A DNA stretch of 64,000 nucleotides from Gnetum montanum (GCA_015680685.1 MNCI01022074.1:510505-574504), one strand, 5' to 3'; counted from the stretch's first letter, positions 11,632-23,924 are shown. The notes: generated from the letters alone by a model not told the origin. Numbers and translations are program-made.

Positions 11632-13045
11632 AATGCTTAATGAATTATCTCTTTGTTTTCTTCCTATTAATAATGAATTGTGGATCATTAAGCATTCATG
11701 TCTTTGCAGTACATAGTGTAAGCTTGGCATTAACTTTACTTCATCTCTTCAGAGGTATAATTCATAGCTTACTTGATCTACGTGCTAGATTCTTTAAGGC
11801 ATTAATGCCTCTAAAAATTCCATACCTTTTTTATCTTTTGCGTAGTTTGGAAAGAACTTTAATTATTCATGATTCTAATAATGGTCTACTTGATTTTTCA
11901 TGGATTAATAATCATTTAGTTTTTCCATCTCAATCCAAGTTTACCTATACTATTATTAGTTCTAATACTAGCATTTGGCCAAGATTCAATTATCTATGGA
12001 ATGTTAATGATAATGTATAATTATGAAAGTATCATATTTATAAGATAGAGAATACTTTCACTCATTAAAAAATTAAGAATTTTTTATGGTATGTGTTTTA
12101 TCAAGGTTTACCAATTGATATTTTTTTCTATCATTTAAGTGTTTATAGCTTTAGAGGCCCTCTTTATAATATGAAAGACTCATTCATCCACTACTTTGTT
12201 ACTTGTCCACTTGTTCAAACGTTTTAGTCTTGGTGCAACTATTATTTATATAGTTTAAAGCTTAGGTTGAAGGAAGTTTCATTTTGGATTCACACTTGGA
12301 GTTGGTTTCATCATCTTGTTCTTTATGCTACTTGGAAATTTGAATGTAATATGGTTTATCATAGAGATTCTCTAGCTAATGTTCTACCTTGTTTGCTTAG
12401 GTTGATACCATTCAACAACTCATGCTTTATCCATGAATGTATATATTATTTTTATTCTTCTTCCTATTTTTTTTTTGTTTTTAGAAAGCTTTTAATAGAA
12501 GTAAAAATCAAAAGGATACTTCTGAAAAATGGCAAGATCTTATCCATTTCCCACCCCAAAGAAGAGATTTTTCAAGATTGGCTATAAGAATAAAGACTTG
12601 GAAAGGTATCTCCAAAACTTTCCCTTTGGGGCAAGAAAGGAATCAAGCCTTACCCTTATTGAGAAGTACCCTCATGGGATTTCACTTCTTACTAAAGAGT
12701 TTCTTATAAAGAGAAGGAGAAAACTCTCTCTAAAGATAAAACAATACACTAATTAGAAATAATGAAAAAATTGCAAAAAAAGCTAAGAGTTTTCCATCCT
12801 TGAGCCTCCAAAACAAAAATAAATTAATTATTCAACTTTGCATGGGAGCTTTTTGCTTAAAGCTATAGCTAAAAAGTGACATCTCTGAGAATATGGTATT
12901 TAACTCCTAAAAAGAAGTCATAGTTATGCTCTTGTTGCTGAAAAATAACTGCATGTTGAAACTTCTAAATAGATTAGGAAACAAGAAATTGAAGACATTT
13001 TCAAATGCAAGGAAAGAAAGTACATATACCAAGCTTATCATCATG
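11632..13045 (+). mobile_element. LINE 3' part, sense, decayed
   Basis: Plus-strand frames give pieces of a plant L1-type LINE after the RT core: about 12030-12240 reads like the zf-RVT region (KIKNFLWYVFYQGLPIDIFF, then FVTCPLVQTF). The tail at 12510-12720 carries a WQDLIHFPPQRRDF...LAIRIKTWKGISKTFPLG pattern. Similar tails occur at 23230-23540 and 25500-25940. Element A lies immediately upstream; its right target duplication is the first five bases here. There are multiple stops and frame changes; no active copy. Confidence 0.6.
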
Positions 13046-13049
13046 AATG

Positions 13050-14505
13050 ACTATATTAATGATTGGTTGAAAGTTGTTCCAATTTGGATGTCCATTTCAA
13101 AGCATGGTGAGCAATATAACATTAAAAAAATATGAGAAAATGAGTCTTCACTTCTACAAAGAGAACATTGAGGAGAAATTTCTCACATGTTTAAGATGAG
13201 TACTAATAGAAAGACCTTAATGAATAAGACACTATTAAAAAATTACAAATTTTAGGAAATGTAGGGGCTCTCCAAGTATCTTTTCTTTTTCTTCTTCAAA
13301 AGTGCAATGATAATTGCATATTTCAAACCTTATTGAATTTGTTATGAATAAAATCATTCTCTATAATAATCTTGTAAGAAACTTTCAAATGAAAAGGGAA
13401 AAAAAATGCCATCCTTCCAAAAGATATGTGTAAAAGCCTGATATAAACTATTGTTAACTTTAAATAAATTCTTAAATTTAAAAATTAATTTTTCTTCTTT
13501 TTATTCAAACCATAGAGGTTAGAAGCTTCATTCCATGTAATCCATTCATCATATATACGTATATAGGAAACTACAATAATCCCAAATTTGCTCCAAGTAG
13601 TATACAATCTAGATGAATTAGTAGCCAAAGCTTCTTCATTAAAAGGAAGCCACCATGGGCTAATTTGCTTAAGCATATCTTGTAAAATTGTAATATGATT
13701 ATAATTCCAATATTTACTAAGCTTACATCATGTCTTTCAAATTTGGTTAAGAATTAGAAAACTAGAATAGAAATAGCCTAAGGAAAAATATAGTGAAGAA
13801 AGTTATTAGAAGACTAAATTTTATCATTCCTAGGTTTTCCTTATATAAGTCTATTTCTTAAAATGAGCATCAAAACATCATCTTTATTAATGCACTTTTT
13901 AATCCATTTTTTAGCAACAAAAATACTCTTGTTATAATAATTAATGAGGTCAAGTCCTCCATCTTCTTTACTACTATTGCAAATATTTCAAGAAACTCTA
14001 GAAAAACCTTTTCTATGTTGGTTAACAAACCAAAGAAATTAGCAAATAATATAGTCAATTCTATCATAAAAAATTTTTAAAAGAGCCCAACAATTGAAGT
14101 AATAAGAATAAATTAATTAAAGCATTTTCTTGGTAATTAAAACTTTGCCAATAATGATTAGATTTTTTTCATTTATCAAGCTTCTTTTCAATTTTAGCAA
14201 CCATATAATTCTACAAAATAGTAAGATTAGGCTTAAAAGAAAAAGGTATTGCTAAAATTTTGAAGAAATAATTTTTTCTCAAGATTTTCCAAGACTTGAG
14301 AGTAACCCACTCATCAATATTGATATTACAATAAACAATAGATTTTTATCAACTAATACAAAAGCCAAATAACATGTAGTAATCCTTCACTCTAGCTAAA
14401 AGAGTATTGACATGTTGCAGAGAATTATTAATCATACAAAAAGAATCATCTATAAAGTGCATGTTAAGCAAAGTAGGATAAGGCATGAACTAGACCCTTT
14501 TTAAA
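13050..14505 (-). mobile_element. LINE fragment, antisense, 5'-truncated
   Basis: On the minus strand the sequence reads back through the zf-RVT region (CSLCRSEDSFSHIF near 13150-13190), a WITWNEASNLYGL segment (about 13500-13550) and the post-RT region (QHRKGFSRVSWN...GGLDLINYYNKSIFVAKKWIKK, 13890-14030). The same order with the same neighbours recurs at 25960-27700. Homology stops near 14505, so the copy lacks RT, endonuclease and ORF1. Confidence 0.65.
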
Positions 14506-16190
14506 TAACTAAGTGATTCTTCGTATATTATTAGACTACTATACTAAGAATGCCATATGCATACTTAGTATATTAGTTGAATTTAGAACAAGTTTATTCT
14601 AGTTTGAATCCTAAGATGAGATAAATCCCATGAAGCATTAGTCTAGTCCAATGTAGGAAAGCAATGATACATTTCCAACCTAGCACAAGATAGTAGTAAT
14701 GCATTCAAGTAGTAGGTGATTCTTTCTTGGTGATCAATTATAAAATATTAGTCATTAATCTATAGTTAGCTCTATGTAATCTTAAGCTATGCATATGTAC
14801 CTTAAACTAGCTTACCTAGGTGGTAGTGCCTCCAGGGAAGCATATAGAAGTAGAAATAGAGGCATTGTGGTGTGTTTTTTTAGATACAAGATGCATGAAT
14901 TACAATAGTCCCCAAAGCATTACTATCATAAGTCATTATTCAAATAGTAGAGCTAATTAGCCAAGCTAGAATTTTTAAGGCTTCCTCTTTAAGCCACCAT
15001 TCTAGGGGTATTTTCTTAGGGGTGCTACCAACATCACATAACTTTCCTTCCAATAGTCACTTGAAGTATTTAATAATATTTTATTATCTTATTATTGTAA
15101 ATTATTCCAACAAGAATTCCCCTATCCATCCTTGTTGCTCATTTTGTTGATACTTGTGGATGGGCATTTGTTAGACATTCTTGTCATTGAGCTTCCAATG
15201 AGTACTTACCTCCAAACCAATTCTACAAAGGTTTTACCACTTGCAAAATATTGTTAGATGACCTCATGGAGAGAGCTCACTCCATTTACATGCTCACACA
15301 ACCTGGCCAAGAGTTATTTGCTCTAGCACTCAGCAAGTAAACACACAACACTATAAAGGATGATGGGCATCTCTCCTTCTCTGATGAACCCCAAGGATGA
15401 GGTTCATCAACTAGGCATACTCACTCGACCTTGAGACCCATTTTGTGGATAGATGTCTCTCTATATTCTTAAAGATGAGGTAGCTCAGAAGAATGACCTA
15501 AGATACCCTCTAATCATTTGAATAATTTTCTAGTGCCCACTCTAATCATTATTCATTTATTTGAATTTTGTTTTGTGCTAGGAGACATCAAGATATGCCC
15601 CCTGCCAATCCATAAAACTAAATGGAGTAGTTTGTCATGTAGTCACATGCTAGTAACCAAGTGTGGAGAATGGAGCATTAGTGTCCACATTCTTAGCCAT
15701 TCAATAGGTACAATACCAAATTTAGTGTTGGGGACACAACACAAATGCCATTAGACTAGAATGGTGCCTCTATCATTTAAAATTGGCCATGAAGTGTTGG
15801 GTGGGTGTTTTGTGGTTTTGCAACTTGGTAAGTTATTCCCACCTCTCAATCTCTAGTATCTGGTCACATTCTAATGTGTACATTGTATTTCTCTATCACC
15901 TATAGGTACTAGTTCACCTCTTGCAATATAACATTTTTGATCATCAAAGCTAGAGGCAAATTCCCAATGGTATACTTGTAAGGTTGGGTAAGTTCTTCTA
16001 GGGTTGTAAATGCTCCAAGCTTAGGGGTGGCCAATACCTAATGTATATGTTTAAGGTCCAATATTCCTATATCTCCCTTCAAAAAAAATCTAGTTATGGT
16101 TCCATCAACACCTCACCCCAAAACTTATGGTGTATGCTTATCATCAATATCTAGGGGGTAGTGACTATATGTACTTCCAAGAGATATAGC
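14506..16190. other. no recognised feature
   Basis: Diverged AT-rich DNA. I see no domain, RNA gene or clear repeat here; the longest frame (15518-15754) has no recognisable content. Confidence 0.4.
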
Positions 16191-16195
16191 CAACT

Positions 16196-16280
16196 CAACT
16201 TTATAACTTAGCATTACCTATTAAAATCAAACCCATAACTTTGAGTTTCAAAATCAAGAGTCCTACAACTTGGTTAATAC
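16196..16280 (-). repeat. tRNA-like SINE fragment
   Basis: The minus strand carries a B-box-like TTATGGGTTTGATTTTAAT followed by AGGTAATGCTAAGTTATAAAG. The same 3' sequence follows the B box of the copy at 17045-17135, so both belong to one family. Confidence 0.5.
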
Positions 16281-16835
16281 TTTATAGTTATTTTATGTAT
16301 TTTGAAATTATATTATGTCTTATGACATCCAATTAAAGGTTCTTAGCTTGAAATCATAACCAATTTATCTTCATTTTTAAATTCTCTAGTTCTTGGACGA
16401 TGCCACCTAATGGATATAGTAGTACCTTTAGTACAACTATAAGTACTTGTTGCTTATAAAGCAAAATTTGGTCATATGATTTAACCATCCTTGATCCTCA
16501 TTCCAAGTTGCCTTTGCTATTAGGGTATCCTATTGGAATTTAACTTGTAACTAACAAATGCCAATTGCAAGTCATAGCTAATGATATATATTTCATTAAC
16601 AAATATCTCGTTGATAGTTGTTTGTATCGCAACATAATCAATTAAAATTGAATGAAAAAATTACACATCATTAATATAAGTAACTTATTATGATTTATAC
16701 TTAAATATATACCCATTTTTTAAAAAAAAATTCAGTTACAAGTGCGGTAGCAATGGAGTTGCCTTTATAGTGGGATGCTCTTATGGATCACATCTATGTT
16801 ATTACACGAGTAGTGGTTGTGTTACCAATAATGAG

Positions 16836-16910
16836 GTGTTAGCTTAGTGGTGAGATTCTTGGCTTGATAACTCTAAATCACAAGTTTGATTCTAGTGACT
16901 TGTAAATTTA
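16836..16910 (+). repeat. tRNA-like SINE head
   Basis: TTAGCTTAGTGGTGAGA resembles a pol III A box and CAAGTTTGATTCTAGTG, about 40 bases on, a B box. This is the head structure of a tRNA-derived SINE. No acceptor stem is seen, so it is not a tRNA gene. Confidence 0.55.
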
Positions 16911-16984
16911 AGAATTTAAAATTGTTAGAGGAATTCTGAAATTGGTCTAATAGATTTAAGGAGTCTCAATGGAATATCAATAAT

Positions 16985-17135
16985 AAATAACATGTTAGCC
17001 TAGTAGTGAGACTCTGATTTTATTTTGGTGGGCAATGTTGAGTTATAAACTTTATAACTTAGCATTACCTATTAGAATCAAACTCATAGCTTGGAACTTC
17101 TAAATCAAAAGCTTACCACTAAGCAAACATCTCAT
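16985..17135. repeat. fold-back pair of the same SINE
   Basis: A plus-strand copy (A box TTAGCCTAGTAGTGAGACTC at 16994, then directly the 3' part GGTGGGCAATGTTGAGTTATAAA, so the B box is deleted) abuts a minus-strand copy (about 17045-17135) with both A box (GCTTAGTGGTAAGC) and B box (GAGTTTGATTCTAAT). Their 3' ends face each other, giving an imperfect hairpin. Confidence 0.55.
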
Positions 17136-17815
17136 CGTTGTAACTTGAAATAGTAACTTATTAATTCACTTATAGCAAGTCACATATGCCTTGGCATATG
17201 AGTGGGGGTTGTATTATAAAAATGAATTTCCTATTTTAAAAAAGGATGATTAAAAAAAAACAAATTCTCTTAACATGATCATTTGTAAATTGCATTTCGA
17301 AATAGTAATTTATTAATTGAGAAACACAAATTTAACTTTTATGGCCCTTCTACACTTTTTTCTTTGTTAATTTTTTAGTTTAATATTTTTTATTCATATT
17401 TTTCACGATTTCCAATTTTTTGAATATTTTGAACTGCAGAAGATGCCAAATCATACCCTGCTTTATTAGCTTTTTTATTATTACGCTTTGTATCCTTTAA
17501 AAAGTCTGCGCTGTGTTCCCAAGCCTTTTCTTTTAGGGGAAGCCCTTTATTTAAAGGAACAGCAACTAGGTCTTAAACTACGAGTGCAACCCATGAAAAT
17601 TCTTCAACATTCAGAGAAGTGGCGATACAGAAATTAACAATATAGCTTCAGACATTAAGTAGAGATTAAGTTTTCAATCTTTGCGTATTCATTGCAAAAA
17701 AATCTAAGTCATATCTCTTCTTGGGATAAGGACATCTGAATTGATTAGCCCAGCTGGGAAGTTGCAGTTGGATGATGATGATGGTATTATAAATGATGCT
17801 GATAATGATGTTATT

Positions 17816-18654
17816 ATGGTTGATGCAGCTGCTGCTCCCTCTGCAAATCCTGTCCCAAGAACAAGAAATTTAGATTCACGTTCTTGCATCGCCAATATCT
17901 TGCCGCATGATCCTTCATCCACGAAAAATTGTGCATCTGCAATCCATCAAAAACAAAGAGCAGCTGCCGTTTTTGAACCAGTCCGATACCCTGATGCCGA
18001 AGCAACCGTAAGAAAACCTAATTCTGGTATGTTGTGCATCCTCCTTGTTCTTAATGATGATGATTCCTTTGGGTACTTTGGGGAAAATTTATGTTTGAAT
18101 ACCGAACTTAATTTTTACTGCTAGAAAAAGATCGTAGTAGTCTGACAGTGTGTTAGACGGAATTCACATAGAAGATAAGAATCTGAGACGGAATTTTTAT
18201 TTTGTTGATGATGGGAGAAGACGGTAATGTGTTACGAGCTTCATCTAAACATTCTGCTGCGGATGCTAAGAGATTACAGAAGCTGGTTTGTGCCATTTGT
18301 TTGGATCTATGCTATGAGCCATGTACGTTACCGTGCTCACACACTTTCTGCAAATCCTGCCTGATGAATTTAATCAGAATTCGGGACAGCCGATGCCCTA
18401 ACTGCGGGAGAGAGTTTAATTTTCACAGCAAGGGTCCTCTGGTTAACACTATGGTATGGAACAGCATTCAGCTGTGGTTTCCAGATGAATGTGCAGAGAG
18501 GAAAACAGTTATGGATCAGGAAAAGGCTCTACGACGAAAGATAAAGGTGAGCAGAGAAATATTCCACCCAATATGCATGTCCTTTTGATGCTAACACCAA
18601 GGATAAATGCAGGTGACTGCCTTAATTTTGCGGAGGAAGCTGAGAATGCAATGA
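17816..18654 (+). CDS. RING-finger (C3HC4) protein, probable E3 ubiquitin ligase
   Basis: The exon at 18188-18546 encodes a complete RING domain: CAIC, then PCSHTFCKSC, and CPNC. This zinc-binding fold usually recruits a ubiquitin-conjugating E2. An upstream coding stretch (open from 17741; first in-frame ATG 17816) is rich in Asp and Ala. It joins the RING exon in phase if an intron runs from 18027 (GTATGT) to 18187 (AG). A second intron, 18547 (GTGAGC) to 18612 (GCAG), leads to a short last exon ending at 18654; another acceptor near 18635 would give the tail EAENAMRMAKDCRI. Without splicing the frame ends at 18588. The RING is near the protein start and is followed by NTMVWNSIQLWFP. The protein of roughly 180 residues is short, so a truncated copy is possible. 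Start and last exon are uncertain; the family is secure, the substrate unknown. Confidence 0.6.
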
Positions 18655-18835
18655 GGATGGCTAAGGATTGCAGGATATGAACTTTTGGTTCTCAGTGCTC
18701 TTCTCGAAAAGGTGGTATGACTCTATATTTGTGTGTCTGCAACATACACATGTTGTAGACCTTTAAATCTTCACTGGTTATATGTAATTGTATTGCCCTT
18801 GGCAGTTATATGTAATTGTACTGTCCCTGGCAGCT

Positions 18836-20218
18836 GATAAGGGAGAATGTGTAGTCTAAAGTAATAATTTGAAGTTGAAGTTGTGTATTTAATTGACAAA
18901 GTTATTCCTTTGAAAAGTTGAACAATAGGGGCAGAGGCGTTATAATCGGTTATCACCGACAACATAAAAATTATTATTTTTGGAGTCAAGTATAATTAAT
19001 ACCGTGATAAGGTAACGAAAACATTTGATTTCGCAAAACCATTGTTTTGTTTTGAGAAATCCAATATTGGTATAAATTGAAGTAATGTGCAATGCATCTT
19101 TTTTCAAAAAAGTGTTTACCTTTCACAAAATCTACTCTTTACCATACAGCAGAACGTATGTCAATAACAAAAATTATATGCCATTCTAAGGCGGACAAAG
19201 CTTTTCAATTGCAAATAATAATCTTTCCTTTTCTTCATTTGGGAAGGGAATCTTTTCTTTTACTAAGAAGCATCGTGGCCATTTTAGGACCGTCAAACCA
19301 TAAAACGAGTTTGGATAGACAAAGAGAATTTTAAAATGGTTGGTTTTTGCAAATACCAAATGGTTTGTTCAAATTTGAAAATTTTAAGTCAAAAGTTAAT
19401 TTGAATTGTATTTGATTGTGATTGTTCCTTACAAAGATAGCAATGACATGTTAGAATAACTCATCAAGTTCATAGTCAAAAGTTAATTTGAATTGTATTT
19501 GACTGATTGTTCCTCACAAAGATAGCAACTACATGCTACAATAACTCATTAGGTTCATCCTCTTGAAAACAAAATTTTGCATTTTGAAAACTTGCTGGGA
19601 GTATTAAACAAACTAACTTCTTGAGTGGTTGAATAAACCTTGTACAATCTTTGTAATTTTATTTTAGAAATGAATACAATATTCCATATATATTTTTTAA
19701 AATGAAATTTTTCCTTGCATTCACATTTGAGACAGTATTTTTTTTATTACCTCTACATTGTGGTGATCTCCTCATCTAACTTCAAAATTTCAAAATGGTA
19801 TTTCTTCCTATTTTTCAACATCCATGACTAAGTACTCTTGGTTGACAAACATTCATGCCAAGGTAAAAAAAAATGGTTGATCTCTACTATTTTGATTGAA
19901 AAATAGAAAGTAAAAAAAAAAAATTATTGTTTACAAAGGTAACCGGCTTAACTAGTTGCAATATTGGTGATTACTGGTCATTAGGGTCTTGCCCCCCTAT
20001 TGTTCAACCTTCTAGTTTATGATATTGTCACTAGGAATTGAAAAGGGAGAATGTGTACCCTAAGTGATAACATAAATTGTATTTAATTAATGATGTTATT
20101 CTTTTGAAATGTACTAAACATATTTATTGTATTATTGCTTACAATTGAAAAGGGAGAATGTGTAACCTAAAGTGATAACTTAAGTTCTATATGTAATTGA
20201 TAATGTTATTCCTTAACA
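18836..20218 (+). repeat. three dispersed copies of an 80-bp repeat
   Basis: AAGGGAGAATGTGTA starts a block of about 80 bp at 18840, 20043 and 20150. Each continues with a CTAAAGTGATAA-like phrase and ends near GTTATTCCTTTGAAA. The last two are only about 107 bp apart. The first copy lies just after the RING gene, possibly in its 3' UTR. The nature of the repeat is unknown. Confidence 0.6.
19388..19558 (+). repeat. 87-bp tandem duplication
   Basis: Two adjacent copies begin GTCAAAAGTTAATTTGAATT at 19388 and 19475. They differ at roughly ten positions and a small indel. Confidence 0.85.
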
Positions 20219-21147
20219 TTTAAGCTTGAAAAAAATATTGTTTTTATGATATCTAGTATGTGGTTTGATCAAGAGTAATGCCAATGGATGACTAAGCCCA
20301 CAATTTACATGTAGACCAAAACTAAAATTAAAACATATACTTCCTTTCTAAAAATAGTATATTTCAAAGGTTGGATCTCCATTTGTTTTTTTCAATTACT
20401 AATGTGCAAGTTATAAAAGCTATAAGCTATGTAACGTCTATGATTCAAACCCAAAATATCTTATCTAAAGTGTACAATTTTATTCTATTTCTCTATAAGA
20501 AATAAATAAACAAAATATTAAACAAGAAGTTAAAATATAAAAGCATAGGCTATGCATCCAAACATATACTGGCCATAACATACCACATGCCCAATGTAAA
20601 AGCCCATGTGCCAATGACCTATCTAGTCCTTAATACCTACCCATTCAAAACTCCAACAAGGTTAGTGCACATATGCTTGACAATGATAAAAACTAGCTTA
20701 GATATGTATATATATATCTTTATCAATTGGCTAAGATGATTTCAAACAAGATGATGCTAACTAAGCCTAACTATTGGACAAGGTAACAAGATAACTAAAA
20801 ATGGAATCACTCATCCCTCCTCTATTTCTCTACCACTTACCCAATTTAGTTTTAACTTCTTGATCAAGTTTGCTCTATCTTTGTTTGTTCATGATGTTGG
20901 ATGATGTAACTATCAAATTTCAAGCATGTGGCAATGTGCCAACCAAAGGAGGTAAGGAAGATGAAAGGACACTTCACCACACTACCACTAAAATGGCTTT
21001 CAATTGACACATGTGTGCACCTACCTACCCATGCCACTAACCATGCAATGAATGTAGCAGTAGCCTCCCCACATGGAGATAGAAGGTTCCATATTTCTCT
21101 CCTTCCTAATCAATGGACCACCACCATCATGACGAATGACACCCCAT
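19559..21147. other. no recognised gene
   Basis: Apart from the repeat copies at 20043 and 20150, this AT-rich stretch shows no coding domain or RNA gene. Confidence 0.4.
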
Positions 21148-21312
21148 GCCACATAACAACATCCTCATCATCATTACAATATACATTGCTAATAAAATAA
21201 AATAAAATCCACAACCAAGAGTTGTGAGAGATGTGTGCCGTACAGCCACATAACAACATCCTCATCATCGTTACAATATACATTGCTAATAAAATAAAAT
21301 AAAATCCACAAC
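21148..21312 (+). repeat. 68-bp direct repeat, 97-bp spacing
   Basis: The block GCCACATAACAACATCCTCA... at 21148-21215 recurs at 21245-21312 with one substitution. The spacer and the right end both contain TGCCGTACAG, so the duplication boundaries may lie in that short repeat. Near identity means it is recent. Confidence 0.9.
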
Positions 21313-21568
21313 TGCCGTACAGCAATTGTAGACGGGGATGAAGATGGGGGATGAAGATGGAAATGAAGACGGAATGGAAATGGAATTCCCATTTCCCTTC
21401 CGCAATTGGTTGTGTTTGGCACACTTATGGTACACAACACCTAACACACAGAAACACAACCACACACACATGTTGATGGGCTGGCCCTATGTTACCCAAT
21501 TGCCCTCCTTTCCTTCCTACCAAACCAAACTCCAAAATCATCATCAATATCAATATCAAAACCAAAAA

Positions 21569-21640
21569 CAATAGTAGCAGAAGAAGAAACAGCCCCAGCC
21601 CTAAAACAATAGTAGCAGAAGAAGAAACAGCCCCAGCCCT
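21569..21640 (+). repeat. 38-bp tandem duplication
   Basis: CAATAGTAGCAGAAGAAGAA... occurs at 21569 and 21607 as two nearly identical adjacent units. Confidence 0.9.
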
Positions 21641-22949
21641 CAACCATGTCCATTGTCGTCTACTTTTCCTCTTCCCAAGTCTCCTTCTCTTTTTCCATCT
21701 TCATCTTCATCTTCTCATTTCGCCTCACCAAACTGCCAATGTTCTCTTGTGCTCCCTTTTTGAAACCCCTCTTTTCTCTTTGAAGCTCTCTTCTTCGCTC
21801 GCTCTTTACTTATGCTCTTTACTTATGTTGGTGCTGGCCCTTGCCCTTCATGGCATCTTGGTGCTACTATGTCCCTGCCTAGCACTCTGTGGGGCTGCAT
21901 TCGAGGGTGCGGTGGCCATGGGCTGGCACAACGATGGTGTGAGCAGGGCACGACCACGGTGGAGTGCTAACGGGCCTACCAACATGAACAATTCAAAATG
22001 ATTGATGCAAATCGAATATGGAAGGGATGATCTTTGGCATCCATCTTTAGTTGTGTGTTGTCACGTCACTCAGGGTCTTGCCTTTTGATGTGCACAACGA
22101 GAATACTGTACTGTGGGACTCTCTCTACCCCACGCTTTGTATTTGCCGAAGTATATTTTCACACAATTTTCATTTGGCTCTTTGTTTTTTCCCATTTTGT
22201 GGGATCTTACGTGTCGCACATGACATTGTAGGACAACAAACTTCACTTCTCTTCCACCCTCCATCGTGCACTAGATCTGTTGGCTTCTCAGCCAAAAAAT
22301 AAAACCTTATAAAAAGCATCCAAATACATCATAGACAAATATTCAAAGTCAAAATCAAAAATTAACAAAAATACTAGCCCAAGCACAACACAGCATAGGC
22401 TCAAGGTACAAACATATACATACACTAGTAATACAATATCTCAAGCAATCCAATGATTTGTATCTAACTATTCTATATGAACCAAGGCATTTCAAAAGCT
22501 ACTAGAAAAAGGATTAACCATTTATTTACAATGACGATTGTCAAGCCACTTTAGATGATATGATATTGAAAGAATCTTAACTAAGGCATCCATCCTTATT
22601 GTCCCAATGTTCAAACAACCTTTGCATGATTTACATACCTAGTCCACCAAAGACATTCCCTACAAAGATAGTGCAATTGTGGTTAATCTAGCTAAACTTG
22701 CTATATCTCCTTCATTAGCACAAGATGTTGAAATTAAAGTTGTAATAATAGACAAACCATCTTAACCTAGAACAAAGATAGTTGCTATAGCCACACCAAG
22801 ATACAAACAATGGCTCAAAGAATTACTAAACTATTTAAGATAATGATAATAGCCTTTTGAACTTGATTTTTGTCAATAGGTTGTATCTCAAAAAAAATCA
22901 AAGATTTATCATTCTCAATACTCAACTTTATCATTGAAGTTTCGATTTT
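21641..22949. other. no secure gene
   Basis: A 170-codon open frame (21489-22001) runs through the 38-bp duplication but is low complexity (Leu/Pro/His) and matches no family I know, so I do not call it. The rest (22300-22950) is AT-rich with no readable domain. Confidence 0.4.
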
Positions 22950-23850
22950 GTCCTGTTAAGATGTGTCCATGGCAAAGAAAAATGATAAATATTAAGCAAG
23001 TTACACAACAATCTCTATGCTAGTCATGTTGAAGGAAAATTCCTAACTAAAAAGATCATGAGGATAGGGTATTATTGGCCTACTCTCCAAGCTAACACTA
23101 ATGAGGGAGCATGGTGTTAGGCCTCAAATAAATAATAATAAATTTTAAAAAATTTAGAGTACATCAAATCATCAACAAGAAAATCTAAAGAAAAAGCCCA
23201 ATAGTTTTGGGGACTCTTTTTCAAGTTTTTATTTTCATGACCAATCATGAAAAATTTTCCCTCTAGCATAAGATAAACATCATGCCTTGTCCTTATTCAA
23301 AAGTGACATTACATGTTTTTACTTCTTACTAAAGGATTTCTTGTAAAGAGAAGGAGAAAATTCTTTCTAAAGAAAAAAGAATATATCAATCAAAGATAAA
23401 GAACAAATAGCAACAAAAGGTGAAAGCTTCCCATTCTTGAGCCTCAAAAACAAAAGGAAATTAATACTAAAGAAAATAGATTAATTATTTAGCTTTCACT
23501 ATGAGCTTTTTTGCTTAAAGTTATAGCTGAAAAGTGACATCTTTGAAATGAACATGACAAGACTATTATGAATGTCAATAATGGAACACTTTTATTCATT
23601 TCCTGGTACAAAATTTATCTACAATTTAACCTCTCTAGCGTTTTGGGAATAGGAATTAGACATAGTTAGCAAAATTAGTCCCCCTTCATCTGGAGGTCAT
23701 GCTTTTATTCTTGTGATGATAAATTCTTCCACTAAATAGGTTGAAGCATAACCTATGATTTAAAGTATAGCTAGAAACATGATACAATTCATAACACACT
23801 TTCTCATTACTCAACGTAGCATCTCAACCAAAATCATAATTGTTTCACAC
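22950..23850 (+). pseudogene. gypsy integrase relic, split by a LINE piece
   Basis: Around 22990-23100 one frame reads LYASHVEGKFLTKKIMRIGYYWPTL, matching the zinc-binding end of gypsy integrases just before the CxxC. Around 23670-23830 another reads PPSSGGHAFILVMINSSTK-VEA-PM, matching the integrase core after the first catalytic Asp. Together they suggest a Tat-type element whose integrase was interrupted by the LINE-derived block at about 23115-23545. Stops occur where Trp is expected (TK-VEA). No LTR was found for it. Confidence 0.6.
23115..23545 (+). mobile_element. LINE 3' tail fragment
   Basis: Similar throughout to 25390-25800 and to 12630-12890: it contains CTTCTTACTAAAGGATTTCT, TTGTAAAGAGAAGGAGAAAA and GCTTAAAGTTATAGCTGAAA. 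It interrupts an integrase relic, so it is a later insertion. It stops where the antisense LINE begins in the other two copies. Confidence 0.55.
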
Positions 23851-23924
23851 ATACTCAGTTTGGTAATGATATCTTTTATTCTTTAATGGAAATCTACAAT
23901 TTATAGCAAACATTCATACAACAC

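Noticed and set aside
11526-12020. 164-codon frame as one gene
   Set aside because: Its first 35 codons are the 3' LTR of element A and the rest is LINE; the junction is an insertion boundary.
21489-22001. 170-codon open frame
   Set aside because: Low-complexity Leu/Pro/His composition, runs through a tandem duplication, no known domain, and several other frames in the same place are also open.
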